From Xenopus tropicalis (Eukaryota; Chordata; Amphibia; Anura; Pipidae), in the NCBI RefSeq assembly GCF_000004195.4, contig NC_030683.2, positions 76,045,764 through 76,109,763 on the forward strand: a stretch of 64,000 nucleotides of DNA, in the 5' to 3' direction. Positions 11,465-20,025 of the stretch are shown in pieces. The translations under genes and the position numbers were made by a program. Every line of letters starts with the position of its first letter. The first letter of the stretch is position 1. The notes beneath the pieces were generated by a model, which was given only the letters and a program-made list of their open reading frames with translations, was not told the origin of the DNA and searched no databases.

Positions 11465-11727
11465 GGTATATCTAGTATAAATAAATTTAAAGCAACTGGA
11501 CTTGTTTGGTAATCATTGAAGACGTTTCACTACTCATCCGAGCAGCTTCTTCAGTTCAACTAACTAATATGCTGAGGACTTCCCATACCAGTTAGTTGAA
11601 CTCAAGAAGCTGCTCGGATGAGTAGTGAAACGTCTTCAATGATTACCAAACAAGTCCAGTTGCTTTAAATTTATTTATACTAGATATACCATGACCTGGA
11701 TGAATGAAAATCTTCATAGACATATTG
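11427..11727. repeat. Long inverted repeat at the 5' end of the Penelope-like element
   Basis: Left arm about 11430-11566 and right arm about 11589-11727 are reverse complements over roughly 137 bp, separated by about 22 bp. The arms carry the terminal repeat and the first codons of the ORF (MTWMNENLHRHI on the minus strand). The minus-strand hammerhead core is intact in the left arm (11516-11559). In the right arm the core reads CTCAAGA, so G5 is changed to C. Confidence 0.85.
11516..11559 (-). ncRNA. Hammerhead ribozyme-like fold, second copy
   Basis: Same core, stem I (TTGAA/TTCAA) and stem II as the copy at 8770-8813, all on the minus strand. Two direct copies at opposite ends of the element are what a self-cleaving terminal repeat would give. 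Confidence 0.6.
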
Positions 11728-11747
11728 GATTACTGTATTACACCTAC

Positions 11748-11881
11748 CTTGGCCAACATTCCGGTCTGTATCGAACGTACCGGAGACACTGCGAACGCTC
11801 TCCCGGTGTATATACGGCAGCAGCAGCTCCTCATAATGGGTGTAATGCACCGTTTTAGTGGGCCCTCCTCCAGTTCCTGAT
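11748..11881 (-). CDS. Exon 2 of the Myb-like Harbinger gene (134 nt)
   Basis: Acceptor TTTCTTTAG at 11882 and donor GGCCAAG|GTAGG at 11748. Encodes SGTGGGPTKTVHYTHYEELL followed by PYIHRE...; open throughout. Joins exon 1 (AG + A gives Arg) and exon 3 (G + AT gives Asp) in frame. The Penelope-like element's target duplication begins only 12 bp downstream of the donor. Confidence 0.72.
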
Positions 11882-12311
11882 CTAAAGAAAATATACAAAT
11901 GGTTTTATTGTGTTGCCTCCAATAAGCAAGCCATAACAACGCAGTCACTTTTTGTTACTCACTGTTGCCGCAATCAATTGCCTTTACTTTCAAGTGTAAC
12001 AATACTAAGGCTCTGATACCAAAACCATACTAAAATGCTGCAAGTTGCTGCTAAGTGGCCTCGCTAACTCCCTCTCTCTGTGTTAACCAATGCTTAAAAA
12101 ATAATCCTCCTTGTTAAAGGACAGTACAGGGCATTAAGGGGTCTGTTTACTAAAGTGCATTTAAATTGGCTAAGAGTATAGTCTATGAACAGTTGCTAAC
12201 TTTAAAGTAGAATATTTGCGGCCATTTTGTGGCGATTTGGTAATCTTGTGATATGTGCGACTTGTGGCCATTTTGTGTCATTGAGCCTGCTGTCACCACA
12301 CTGAGAGCACC

Positions 12312-12625
12312 ATGCCTGTGGTTTCAGAGCTGCTAATGGAGGAGAGGCACTATATTATAGAGTTCCTCCTGCGCTCAGGGTATGACAGGCTGCCGCTGGG
12401 GCCAATAGGGGTCCATGAGCGGAAGAGGGCTATCCTGCGCAACCTAATAGCTGGGTTGCGCAGGGGCTTTCGCATCGAAATGGACCTCCGCCTGCTCCAG
12501 TGGATTTGGTCAGACCTGAAGCGCAGGAGCTTTCAGGAGATTGCTGAAATAGCTGATGGTAATTATTCTACTTTAATATGGTTTTACACAATACGTTTCT
12601 TAAAAGATTTAGCAAGTAATTTGAA

Positions 12626-12683
<58 letters not shown>

Positions 12684-13989
12684 GTATATATGCATGTTTT
12701 TTATAAAATACACAATAAAGTTGACAATAAAGAGGGAATTTTAAATATGTTGTGGCATTTTGAAAAACAAATACATATACACACATATATATATATACAG
12801 CCAGAATGCTCGGGACCAAGGGTATTCCGGATAAGGGGTCTTTCCGTTATTTGGATCTCCATCCCTTAAGTCTAATAAAAAATCAATAAAACATGAATTA
12901 AACCCAATACGATGGTTTTGCCTCCAATAATGATTATTTACATCTTAGTTGGGATCAATTGCAAGGTGCTGTTTAATTACTACAGAGAAAAAGGAAATGA
13001 GTTTTTAAATTATCAATTACTTGATTTAAATGGAGTCTATGGGAGATGGGCTTTCCGTAGTTTGGGGTTTTATGGATAATGGGTTTCCGGATAAGGGATC
13101 CCATACCTGTGTATATATATATATACACACACACATTTTCAAATACTTATGCATAAATGAGTTTAAAGCAGGGGGGAAGCAGCAGGGAGCGGCCCATAGT
13201 GTGAGTCATTTGGGGGAAGGGCCACGAATGTTTTAGGGGGTCCTGGCTAACAATGTCTGTGTGTCCTTTGTATTGATGTGAGGGTTCACAGGGGGAGGGG
13301 CCAGTAAGGGCATGGGAGGAGTGGGGCCCAAAAAATGTTGTTGTGAGGGGCCCTGTTATTTAGGATGGTGGCCCTCTGTGTATGAATATATATATATATG
13401 TATAATAGATTTAAATAACATCTTGCAATACTGTCTCACAGAACTCAACATCGACATTGCGCCTCTCCTCCCTCCGGAGGCACAACCCCAGGCAGACCAG
13501 GCTCAACAGGCCCCAGGACCTGCCCAGGCCCCCGAGGCCCCAGGAGCTGACCAGGCCCCCGAGGCCCCAGGAGCTGACCAGGCCCCAGGACCAAGCCAGG
13601 CCCCAGGACCCAGCAAGGCCCCAGGACCAAGCCAGGCCCCAGAACCCAGCAAGGCCCCTGAGGCCCCAGGACTGGCCCAAGGACTGAGCCAGGCCCCCAA
13701 GGCCCCAGAGGCTGAGGAGATGGAGGAGGCCCCCCGAGGCGGCCATGGAGGCCGAGGAGGCCCCGGACACCCTTCCCTTTACTCCTCCCCCAGTTTGCCC
13801 CCAGTTTCCCCGGCCCTTGAGTTCCCCCCCCAGCCCCCCGGATCACAGCCACCAGGTTCTCCTGCCGACAAAGGCCTATCACATCGGTCCATGCACCTGG
13901 ACAATATGAAGGCCGAGCTGGCCCAGCTTCGGGGGGAAGTGGCACAACTCAGGAGGGACTTTGAGGAACTCAAGGGCAGCAAGCCCTAA
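12312..13989 (+). CDS. Third Harbinger gene, unknown function, two exons (264 aa)
   Basis: Exon 1 is 12312-12558 (ATG; donor GATG|GTAATT); exon 2 is 13442-13989 (acceptor CTGTCTCACAG). 247 + 548 nt gives 264 codons plus stop with no break. Exon 1 encodes a helical, basic 82-residue domain (ELLMEERHYIIEFLLRSGYD, KRAILRNLIAGLRRGF, LLQWIWSDLKRRSFQEIAEI). The WSDLKRR end is faintly like the last helix of Myb/SANT-like domains, but I cannot name the family. Exon 2 has Ala-Pro-Gly-Gln repeats (QAPGPSQAPGPSKAP), a Pro-rich part, and a C-terminal heptad helix (AELAQLRGEVAQLRRDFEEL), likely a coiled coil. It lies antisense in intron 1 of the Myb-like gene. A second copy is at 56339-57736. The DNA-binding and multimerising role is inference. 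Confidence 0.72.
12630..12690. repeat. (TC)n followed by (TA)n microsatellite
   Basis: About 20 TC units then TA units inside intron 1 of the third Harbinger gene. A shorter version lies at the same place in the other copy (56657-56685). Confidence 0.95.
12797..13108. mobile_element. TA-flanked MITE (CCCATACCTGT family) in the intron of gene 3
   Basis: Starts CAGCCAGAATGCTCGGGACC and ends GGATCCCATACCTGT. It is related to the MITE at 26839-27169. A copy truncated on its right lies at the same place in the derivative (about 56796-57150), so the insertion came before the two Harbinger copies separated. Confidence 0.65.
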
Positions 13990-14608
13990 GTTTTTTTTTC
14001 CTTCCCCCTTTTTTATTTTTATTTTAATATTTTATCGTTTAAGTAAAATTTAAGATTTTTCTACTTTTGAACTGGGTAATGTCTACTTATATTTCCTTCC
14101 TTGATATGGTATTCTATACTTTCATGTAGTTTCTCCTACACTCTTACATTTATCAGTAACAGCATCAATTTGCTATATGGGTTTAATTTTTGCAAATATT
14201 CTGCCAACAATTTTGTCTTTAGCCCATTTTGTTGCCAGAATAATTGCAATATTATATTTGTTCCTGTTTATTAAAGTGCCCACAACATATTTGCCATTTA
14301 TTCTGTGTCTAAAATCTCCCACTTAATTTAAGCTACTAGTAATAGTAATAGTAAATGGACCCCTAAGTATTTGGCTAAAGATTTCTTAAATGCCCCCCCC
14401 CTATTTACTGGCCTAATTTGATGTTGTACTACACAGCTTTGAGGACATAAGTTACACACATAATAATAGGCATGCCATACATACAAGTAAAGTAAGCAGG
14501 AAAGAAAGCAAAAAGGAAAGAAAGACAGTAAGCCAAAAGGAAAAGCCCGTTGAGTAGAAAAGCAGATGAGCAAGTGTTTCAATAGAAAGATGAATGTAAG
14601 ATATTTAC
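13990..14608. other. 3' flank of gene 3, non-coding Harbinger DNA
   Basis: T-rich after the gene 3 stop, with AT-rich sequence up to about 14400. It aligns by eye with 57737-58200 of the derivative. No separate gene. The minus-strand donor of Myb exon 1 lies at its right edge (14603-14608). Confidence 0.6.
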
Positions 14609-14870
14609 CTGTATCTGGACTCCTCTGCCAGCTTTTTCTTCAGGCACCTTTTAATGTCCTGGTACCTCTTTTTACATTGGTGGACATTCCGGACACATAC
14701 GCCCACACTATTGACATGCTCTGCAATGTCCTTCCAAGCTTTGGCTTTTTTTGATGTGGGCGTCTTAGCGGCATATTTGCCAATAACACTGTGGTATACA
14801 GGCACCAGCCCCTCAACCAGTGCTTCGTTCTCGAATTCAGAGAATTTTAGTTGCTGAAGCCTCCCCTCCT
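14609..14870 (-). CDS. Myb/SANT-like domain part of exon 1 (left of the Ngaro)
   Basis: Donor AGATACAG|GTAAAT. Encodes EGRLQQLKFSEFENEALVEG, then a Trp- and Arg-bearing helical domain (KAWKDIAEHVNS, VHQCKKRYQDIKRCLKKKLA) typical of the Myb/SANT-like domain of Harbinger partner proteins. The rest of the exon is at 21678-21882. Confidence 0.8.
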
Positions 14871-15086
14871 GGGGCCCAATGACCCGGAACATAGGGTAGG
14901 GAAGCAGGGCATGACAGGGTTAAGGAGGGCAGCCTGCCCCCTTCCCCCCCCTCTCCTCCTTCGGGTTACTGGGGCTGGCCAATGAGGGCCTTGGAAATTC
15001 CCGGGCTTAGTAAGGGGAGGGGTAACCAAGGCAGTCCTACCTTCAGTTTGTTCCAGGCAGCGTGAGGATCGGCAGCTCGTGACGTC
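14871..15086 (+). repeat. Ngaro split direct repeat A1
   Basis: 216 bp, starting GGGGCCCAATGACCCGGAAC and ending CTCGTGACGTC; repeated at 21033-21248 without visible difference. The gag-like start codon follows 8 bp downstream, so promoter elements should lie here. Confidence 0.93.
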
Positions 15087-15093
15087 GGGGACC

Positions 15094-17472
15094 ATGGACG
15101 CGGCGGGCTTGGACCGGCTGGTGCAGGAATTCCGGGAGGCGGCGAGGCAACAAGGACCGGCGTGGATCCAGGACCAGCTGAAGGACCTCTTCCCAGGAGC
15201 GGAGACCGGAGGGCGGCGCAGACCAGCAAGGAGGACCCGTCCGCCGGATCGGTTGAGCCCAGGGACGGCAGGGGGCCCAGCGGAGAAGACCAGTCGGCAC
15301 GGCGGGACATCGCAGGAGAGAAGCGCAGATGGAGGAGCAGGCCATACCAGGGGAAGCGTGAGGAGACCGCAGAGGGACGCAGAGGATCCGGCACAAGGAC
15401 CGAGCAGGCGAGTGACACGGGCGGCGGGGGGCGGAGCCAAGTCGCGCGTCACAGGAAACCGGGGCCCAGGCACAGAGACCGCGTCGGGGTCACCAGGCCG
15501 GGCAGACAGTCGGCAAAGGAGCGGGCGGAGGGGGAGCAGCACACGGCGGGCTGGAAGGGGCGGAGCCGAAACGGCCCCGGCTGGAACGGAGGGGCCAGGG
15601 AGCAGAGCCGGGCACGGAGAAGCAGAGGGGCCAGACAGAGGGGGAGCGGGCACCGGAGGGACCCCCGGACGGGGGGCGGGCCCAACCAGTGGGGCAACGG
15701 CGGGAGACACAGGGCTAGCTGACAGCCGGGACCCGGGGAGAGGGCAGGAGGGAGTCGCAGGGTCAGGACCGAGGGCCACAGCCCAAGCTGGTGGCCGGGG
15801 GCGGGAAGAGGAAGGACCCACAGCCCGGAGACCGGGCCAGGCAGTGGGGAGCAGGGGGGACCCTGAGGGCACTTCTGGGACCCCCGGGTTGGATGAGGGT
15901 ACCAGCCAGGTAGCGCCCAGGGGGCACAGACCTAGCAGGCAGAGGGACAGCAGGCCCAGGTCGAGGGAGACCAGGAGGGATCCACGCAGGAGCCGATCCA
16001 GCAGCAGGCACCCCAGGAGGGGTAGGAGATGGGAATCACGGGCTAGGAGTCGGTCAGGCACCAGGGAGAGCTGGAGGAGCGGCACGGCTTCGGGAACAGC
16101 CAGGCACAGGGGAGACAGGGGGAGGGCCAGCAGAAGTCCCACCAGGAGGAGAGAGGGGTCCCGGAGGAGGGAGCACTCCTGTTCTTGTGTGTCGCACAGG
16201 TGCGGTTCGGGCGGCTCAAGCCAGGGACGGTCGAGAGCCAGGTACACCACGTCAGAGGCACGACGGGACACCAGGAGTCGTTCTACAAGCCGGGTCCGGA
16301 GAGAACGGCGACGCACGGCCAGAGACGGGTCAGGACGGGAACCGGACACGCGGGAGCGCCCCACCAGCGTGATTACGGCCCCAGAGGCTTCCACAGCCGG
16401 GGGACCAGGAGGTGAGACACGGGGGGACAGAGAGCAGAGACCAGCCCAGGTGGGGGACACGGCGGGGCTACTGGCAGGGCTAAGACAATTCCTGGCGGGA
16501 TGGGAAGGCCTGGGGCAGGGCACAGCGGCAGGGCCGTCCCAGGTTTGGGTAGGCGGGTTAGGAGCGGCGGGGGCCAACCCAGTACCGCAGCCCACCGTAG
16601 CGGCATCGGGCTTGGCAACCGCAGCGGCATCGGGCTTGGCAACCGCAGCAGACAACGTTAGCATTAACCCCGGGCAAGGAGGGGACACCGAAGGTAAAGC
16701 GGAAAGGGAAAAGGAGAGGGAAGCATTAGTGAGCAGCATAGCGGAGGTGGCCAGGCAGAATGCATACGTGGCATTTGCAGGCCCCCTAGGGGTACACGTG
16801 AAGCAAGAAGTTAAGGAAAAAATATGGAAGGGGGAATATGTGGAATTGTTTTCCCTGCTCCCCCTGGATGAGACCATTGAGTTAAAGGAGGATGAGAAGA
16901 AGGATAGCAAGAAAGAGGAGGAGGAAAAGAAGAAGAGGTACAGAAAGCTGCCAAAGACCTTTGGCAATTGGCTCAGGGCCTTCTGTATCCTGGCGAGCAT
17001 CATTGGGGAGAAACACCCCGAGAGATGCTCGGCACTGTTTTGTTATGTGGACGGGATCTGGGAAGCGTTCAAGGTCTATGGGGGGCTGGCTTGGTGGCGT
17101 TATGACGAGCAGTTCCGTCAGCGGCTAGCGGCCAACCCTACAATGAGGTGGGACCAGATGGATATCACCCTCTGGCTCAAGCTCATGATGGCGCAAAAGG
17201 CAAACCCCTTTCAGAGGGGGGCCGGGGGGCCACAACAAGGCGGCGCCTCGGCCCCCATTAAGCCCGGATGCTGCTGGCTATTCAACGATAGCCAATGCAA
17301 GTGGGGCGCCTCGTGCAAATACAAGCACGAGTGCTCCGGGTGCGGAGGAGCGCACTCATACCAGCGCTGCTTTAAGAAGGGAAAGGGGTCAGGCAAACCA
17401 GGCGAGTCTTCCAAAGGGGAGGACGCCAGTGAGGCTAGGCGCGATGCAGCCGTGGCTAGACCGCTACGCTAG
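15094..17472 (+). CDS. Ngaro gag-like protein (about 792 aa)
   Basis: ATG at 15094, the first Met after repeat A1 (MDAAGLDRLVQEFREAARQQ). The middle 500 residues are very rich in Arg, Gly, Ser and Pro, with many SR-like pairs. Residues about 560-700 form an ordered capsid-like part (EKHPERCSALFCYVDGIWEA, MRWDQMDITLWLKLMMAQK). Near the C terminus is a CCCH finger (C-WLFNDSQ-C-KWGAS-C-KYK-H), then a zinc knuckle (CSGCGGAHSYQRC). This suggests a nucleic-acid-binding, particle-forming role, as in other DIRS-order gag proteins. It overlaps the next ORF by 44 nt in another frame. High GC and no lesions. Confidence 0.88.
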   Translation: MDAAGLDRLVQEFREAARQQGPAWIQDQLKDLFPGAETGGRRRPARRTRPPDRLSPGTAGGPAEKTSRHGGTSQERSADGGAGHTRGSVRRPQRDAEDPAQGPSRRVTRAAGGGAKSRVTGNRGPGTETASGSPGRADSRQRSGRRGSSTRRAGRGGAETAPAGTEGPGSRAGHGEAEGPDRGGAGTGGTPGRGAGPTSGATAGDTGLADSRDPGRGQEGVAGSGPRATAQAGGRGREEEGPTARRPGQAVGSRGDPEGTSGTPGLDEGTSQVAPRGHRPSRQRDSRPRSRETRRDPRRSRSSSRHPRRGRRWESRARSRSGTRESWRSGTASGTARHRGDRGRASRSPTRRREGSRRREHSCSCVSHRCGSGGSSQGRSRARYTTSEARRDTRSRSTSRVRRERRRTARDGSGREPDTRERPTSVITAPEASTAGGPGGETRGDREQRPAQVGDTAGLLAGLRQFLAGWEGLGQGTAAGPSQVWVGGLGAAGANPVPQPTVAASGLATAAASGLATAADNVSINPGQGGDTEGKAEREKEREALVSSIAEVARQNAYVAFAGPLGVHVKQEVKEKIWKGEYVELFSLLPLDETIELKEDEKKDSKKEEEEKKKRYRKLPKTFGNWLRAFCILASIIGEKHPERCSALFCYVDGIWEAFKVYGGLAWWRYDEQFRQRLAANPTMRWDQMDITLWLKLMMAQKANPFQRGAGGPQQGGASAPIKPGCCWLFNDSQCKWGASCKYKHECSGCGGAHSYQRCFKKGKGSGKPGESSKGEDASEARRDAAVARPLR

Positions 17473-19012
17473 GCGGGAGAAGGCAGCCTTGATTGAGTCA
17501 GGCTTCAGGGAGGGGTTTAGAATTCCATTTAGAGAAAAAGGGGTGGGGGAGCTGGTTCTACGTAACCTAAAGTCTGCTAACGAATACCCCGGGGTGGTAC
17601 GGGAAAAATTGGAAAAGGAAATAAAGCTGGGCCGGGTGGCGGGCCCCTTTGACTTCCCTCCCCTGATGAACTTGAGGGTTTCGCCTTTGGGGGTAGTCCC
17701 AAAGAAGGAACCCGGCAAGTTCAGGCTGATCCACCACTTGTCATACCCCAAGGGTGGTTCAGTCAACGACGATATTGACAAGGAACTGTGCTCCGTGTCA
17801 TATACCTCCTTCGATCAGGCGGTGGCGGTAGTTAGGAAAGCAGGAAAGGGGGCACTAATGGCGAAGGCCGACATCGAGTCGGCGTTCCGCCTGCTGCCCA
17901 TCCACCCCGATTGTCACCACCTGCTGGGCTGCTGGTTTGAGGGAGCATTCTTCGTGGACCTATGCCTCCCCATGGGGTGTTCCATATCATGCGCCTACTT
18001 TGAGGCTTTCAGTACATTCCTCGAATGGGTGATTAGGAGGAAGGCAGGATACAGCTCAGTGGTCCACTATCTGGATGACTTCCTTTGCGTAGGGCCGGCT
18101 TCCTCAGACATCTGTTTCCACATTCTTGATACCTTACGGGAGGTTGCAGAGGAATTTGGGGTCCCCCTCGCGGCGGACAAGACTGAAGGCCCCGCGACAA
18201 CGATGCAGTTTTTAGGTTTGGAGGTGGACTCGGTGAAAGGGCAATGCCGGCTCCCAGTCAGTAAGGTCACAGATCTAAGGGAGGAAGTGGGGAGAATGAG
18301 GCAGACTAAGAAACCCACCTTGAGGCAGGTGCAGTCGCTACTAGGCAAGCTGAATTTCGCGTGTCGGGTCATACCAGCGGGCAGAGTGTTTAGTAGGAGA
18401 CTGGCCCGTGCGATGACGGGTGCCACGGCCCCGCACCACCACGTGCGGCTGGGCCGGGAGGTGAGGGCAGACTTGGGAGTATGGGAGGTGTTCTTGCGCA
18501 ACTTCAATGGCGTAGTCCTGTTCCAGGCGCCAGAGGCAACGGCGCAGGAGATGCAGCTTTTCACTGATGCGGCAGGGAGTGTAGGTTTTGGAGCGTATCT
18601 AGCAGGCAAGTGGTGCGCGGAGAAGTGGCCCCCAGAGTGGGTGGAGTCAGGCTTGGTCAGGAACCTGGCCTTCCTGGAACTTTTCCCAATAGTGGTAGCC
18701 TTATTTGTATGGGAGCAGGAGCTGCGGAACAGGAGCATAGTGTTCTTCTCCGACAACTTAAGTGTAGTGCAAGGGATCAACAATTGGTCTGCCTCGTCAC
18801 CACCGGTACTGCGCTTGCTGAGAGTCCTGGTATTGCGCTGCTTCAGGTTGAACATCCGGTGCAGGGCGAGGCATGTTGAGGGTGTTAAAAATGTTATAGC
18901 TGACGCGCTCTCTCGCTCTCAATGGGAGCGGTTTTGGCAGGTGGCGCCGGAGGCAGAGAAGGAGGGTTGCCCTTTCCCGCATCATCTATGGCAACTGGGG
19001 AGCGGAAGTTAA
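17429..19012 (+). CDS. Ngaro reverse transcriptase / RNase H
   Basis: Open for 527 codons. The first ATG is at 17444; 17429 is GTG, so translation may come by frameshift from the gag-like ORF or by reinitiation. RT motifs: MAKADIESAFRLLPIHP (catalytic Asp), LPMGCSISCAYFE, and VVHYLDDFLCVG (YxDD); then FLGLEVDS and LLGKLNFACRV (thumb). RNase H: LFTDAAGSVGFGAYLAGKW (first Asp), NLAFLELFPIVVAL (Glu), VFFSDNLSVV (Asp), ADALSR (Asp). It makes cDNA from the element RNA. The decayed relatives at 730-2900 and 28275-28550 match its C-terminal half. Confidence 0.93.
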   Translation: MRLGAMQPWLDRYARREKAALIESGFREGFRIPFREKGVGELVLRNLKSANEYPGVVREKLEKEIKLGRVAGPFDFPPLMNLRVSPLGVVPKKEPGKFRLIHHLSYPKGGSVNDDIDKELCSVSYTSFDQAVAVVRKAGKGALMAKADIESAFRLLPIHPDCHHLLGCWFEGAFFVDLCLPMGCSISCAYFEAFSTFLEWVIRRKAGYSSVVHYLDDFLCVGPASSDICFHILDTLREVAEEFGVPLAADKTEGPATTMQFLGLEVDSVKGQCRLPVSKVTDLREEVGRMRQTKKPTLRQVQSLLGKLNFACRVIPAGRVFSRRLARAMTGATAPHHHVRLGREVRADLGVWEVFLRNFNGVVLFQAPEATAQEMQLFTDAAGSVGFGAYLAGKWCAEKWPPEWVESGLVRNLAFLELFPIVVALFVWEQELRNRSIVFFSDNLSVVQGINNWSASSPPVLRLLRVLVLRCFRLNIRCRARHVEGVKNVIADALSRSQWERFWQVAPEAEKEGCPFPHHLWQLGSGS

Positions 19013-19896
19013 TGGAGCTGGTGGAGAAGTCAGTGGCCAGAACTACATGGGCGGCTTACAGTAAAGTGTGGGAGGAGTGGAGGCAATTGGAGCTTTGGGC
19101 TGGGGGTTTCGGGGATGCCACCGACCGGAGGGACGCATTGATATGGTATGTAGTCTGGCTAGCGGAAGGGGGTAAGTCAGTTGCCGTAATTGAGAAGCGC
19201 ATGGCGGGTTTGGCCTTCCTGTTTAAACTGGGGGGGATGGAAGACCTGACCAAAGATTTCCTCATCAGGCAGGCAGTGCGGGGCCTTAAGAAAGGGAGGG
19301 TGACACGGGACAAAAGGCGTCCCATCTCCTTTGAGCTATTACAAAAAATACAGGCAGCGCTGCCCCAATGCTGCAAATCCGAGTTTGAGGCGCAGCTGTT
19401 TCAAGCAGTTTTCGTGTTAGCCTTCTTTGGAGCTTTCCGGGTAGGCGAATTAGTTAGCAGCAGCAAAAAGGTGCCTGGGGGTTTAAGGGCAGAAGACGTG
19501 AGGGTATTGGAGTCAGAAGTACAGGTACGGTTGCGAAGGTCCAAAACAGATGTGTGGGGAAAAGGGGTGGACGTGGTCTTGTATCGACTGGATGGCGGCG
19601 TGGCATGTCCAGTGGGGTGCATGGGGAGATATTTAGATATACGGCCAGAATTGGGAGAGACTTTGTTCATCCATGGGGATGGGAGCCCATTGACACGCTT
19701 TCAGTTTATCCGAGTACTGCGGATGGGCTTGCAGGCGGTGGGAGCGCAGCCAGCTGACTTTGGCACTCACTCGTTCCGCATAGGGGCAGCGACCGAAGCA
19801 GCGCGGTTGGGGTTAGGGGATGACACGGTGATGAGAATCGGTAGGTGGGAGTCGAGGCGGTTTCGGAGTTATGTGCGGCCAGCACTGCTGGTCTGA
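18922..19896 (+). CDS. Ngaro tyrosine recombinase
   Basis: 324 codons, overlapping the RT ORF by about 90 nt in another frame; ATG at 18922. Catalytic pattern of phage-integrase-type recombinases: Arg in FFGAFRVGELVSSS, HxxR in THSFRIGAATEAARLGLG, and Tyr in RWESRRFRSYVRPALLV near the C terminus. An N-terminal core-binding (SAM-like) domain spans about residues 25-130 (ATWAAYSKVWEEW ... LIRQAVRGLKKG). Known role: joins circular cDNA to the target without target duplication, in place of a DDE integrase. Confidence 0.93.
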   Translation: MGAVLAGGAGGREGGLPFPASSMATGERKLMELVEKSVARTTWAAYSKVWEEWRQLELWAGGFGDATDRRDALIWYVVWLAEGGKSVAVIEKRMAGLAFLFKLGGMEDLTKDFLIRQAVRGLKKGRVTRDKRRPISFELLQKIQAALPQCCKSEFEAQLFQAVFVLAFFGAFRVGELVSSSKKVPGGLRAEDVRVLESEVQVRLRRSKTDVWGKGVDVVLYRLDGGVACPVGCMGRYLDIRPELGETLFIHGDGSPLTRFQFIRVLRMGLQAVGAQPADFGTHSFRIGAATEAARLGLGDDTVMRIGRWESRRFRSYVRPALLV

Positions 19897-19904
19897 TGGC
19901 GATA

Positions 19905-19905
<1 letters not shown>

Positions 19906-19936
<31 letters not shown>
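19906..19936 (+). repeat. Poly(A) run between recombinase and hydrolase ORFs
   Basis: 31 consecutive A residues just after the recombinase stop. It is internal to the element, not a tail. The length may be prone to slippage and sequencing error. Confidence 0.95.
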
Positions 19937-19939
<3 letters not shown>

Positions 19940-20025
19940 GTTTTGGTAAGGTTGGTTGGTACAAGGGGAATACCATGTACCATAGGATGGTGATATCTGT
20001 GTTCATGCTTGTTTCCTTGAACAGG

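Larger units (their letters stand above)
8722..11724 (-). mobile_element. Near full-length Penelope-like element (RT plus GIY-YIG)
   Basis: Flanked by a perfect 12-bp target duplication TTGGATTACTGT (8710-8721 and 11725-11736). The element lies on the minus strand. A terminal repeat (pLTR type) occurs at the left (about 8722-8840) and, as a direct copy followed by an inverted copy, at the right (11466-11700). This arrangement is established for Penelope-like elements. Inserted in intron 2 of the Myb-like Harbinger gene. Its coding region has at least two frameshifts. Confidence 0.88.

Noticed and set aside
11592..11640. A third active hammerhead on the + strand
   Set aside because: The core reads CTCAAGA, changing the G5 residue required for catalysis.
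12630..12820. Ser-Leu repeat and Arg-Glu repeat peptides
   Set aside because: Translation of the (TC)n/(TA)n microsatellite within the intron of gene 3.
15079..17003. Long open frame on the minus strand opposite the Ngaro gag-like ORF (718 codons)
   Set aside because: It is a shadow of the GC-rich, Arg/Gly-rich gag-like frame. It lacks any recognisable domain and the + frame has zinc-finger and capsid-like parts.
18067..18855. 262-codon minus-strand frame opposite the Ngaro RT
   Set aside because: Mirror of the RT/RNase H frame, which has all catalytic motifs.
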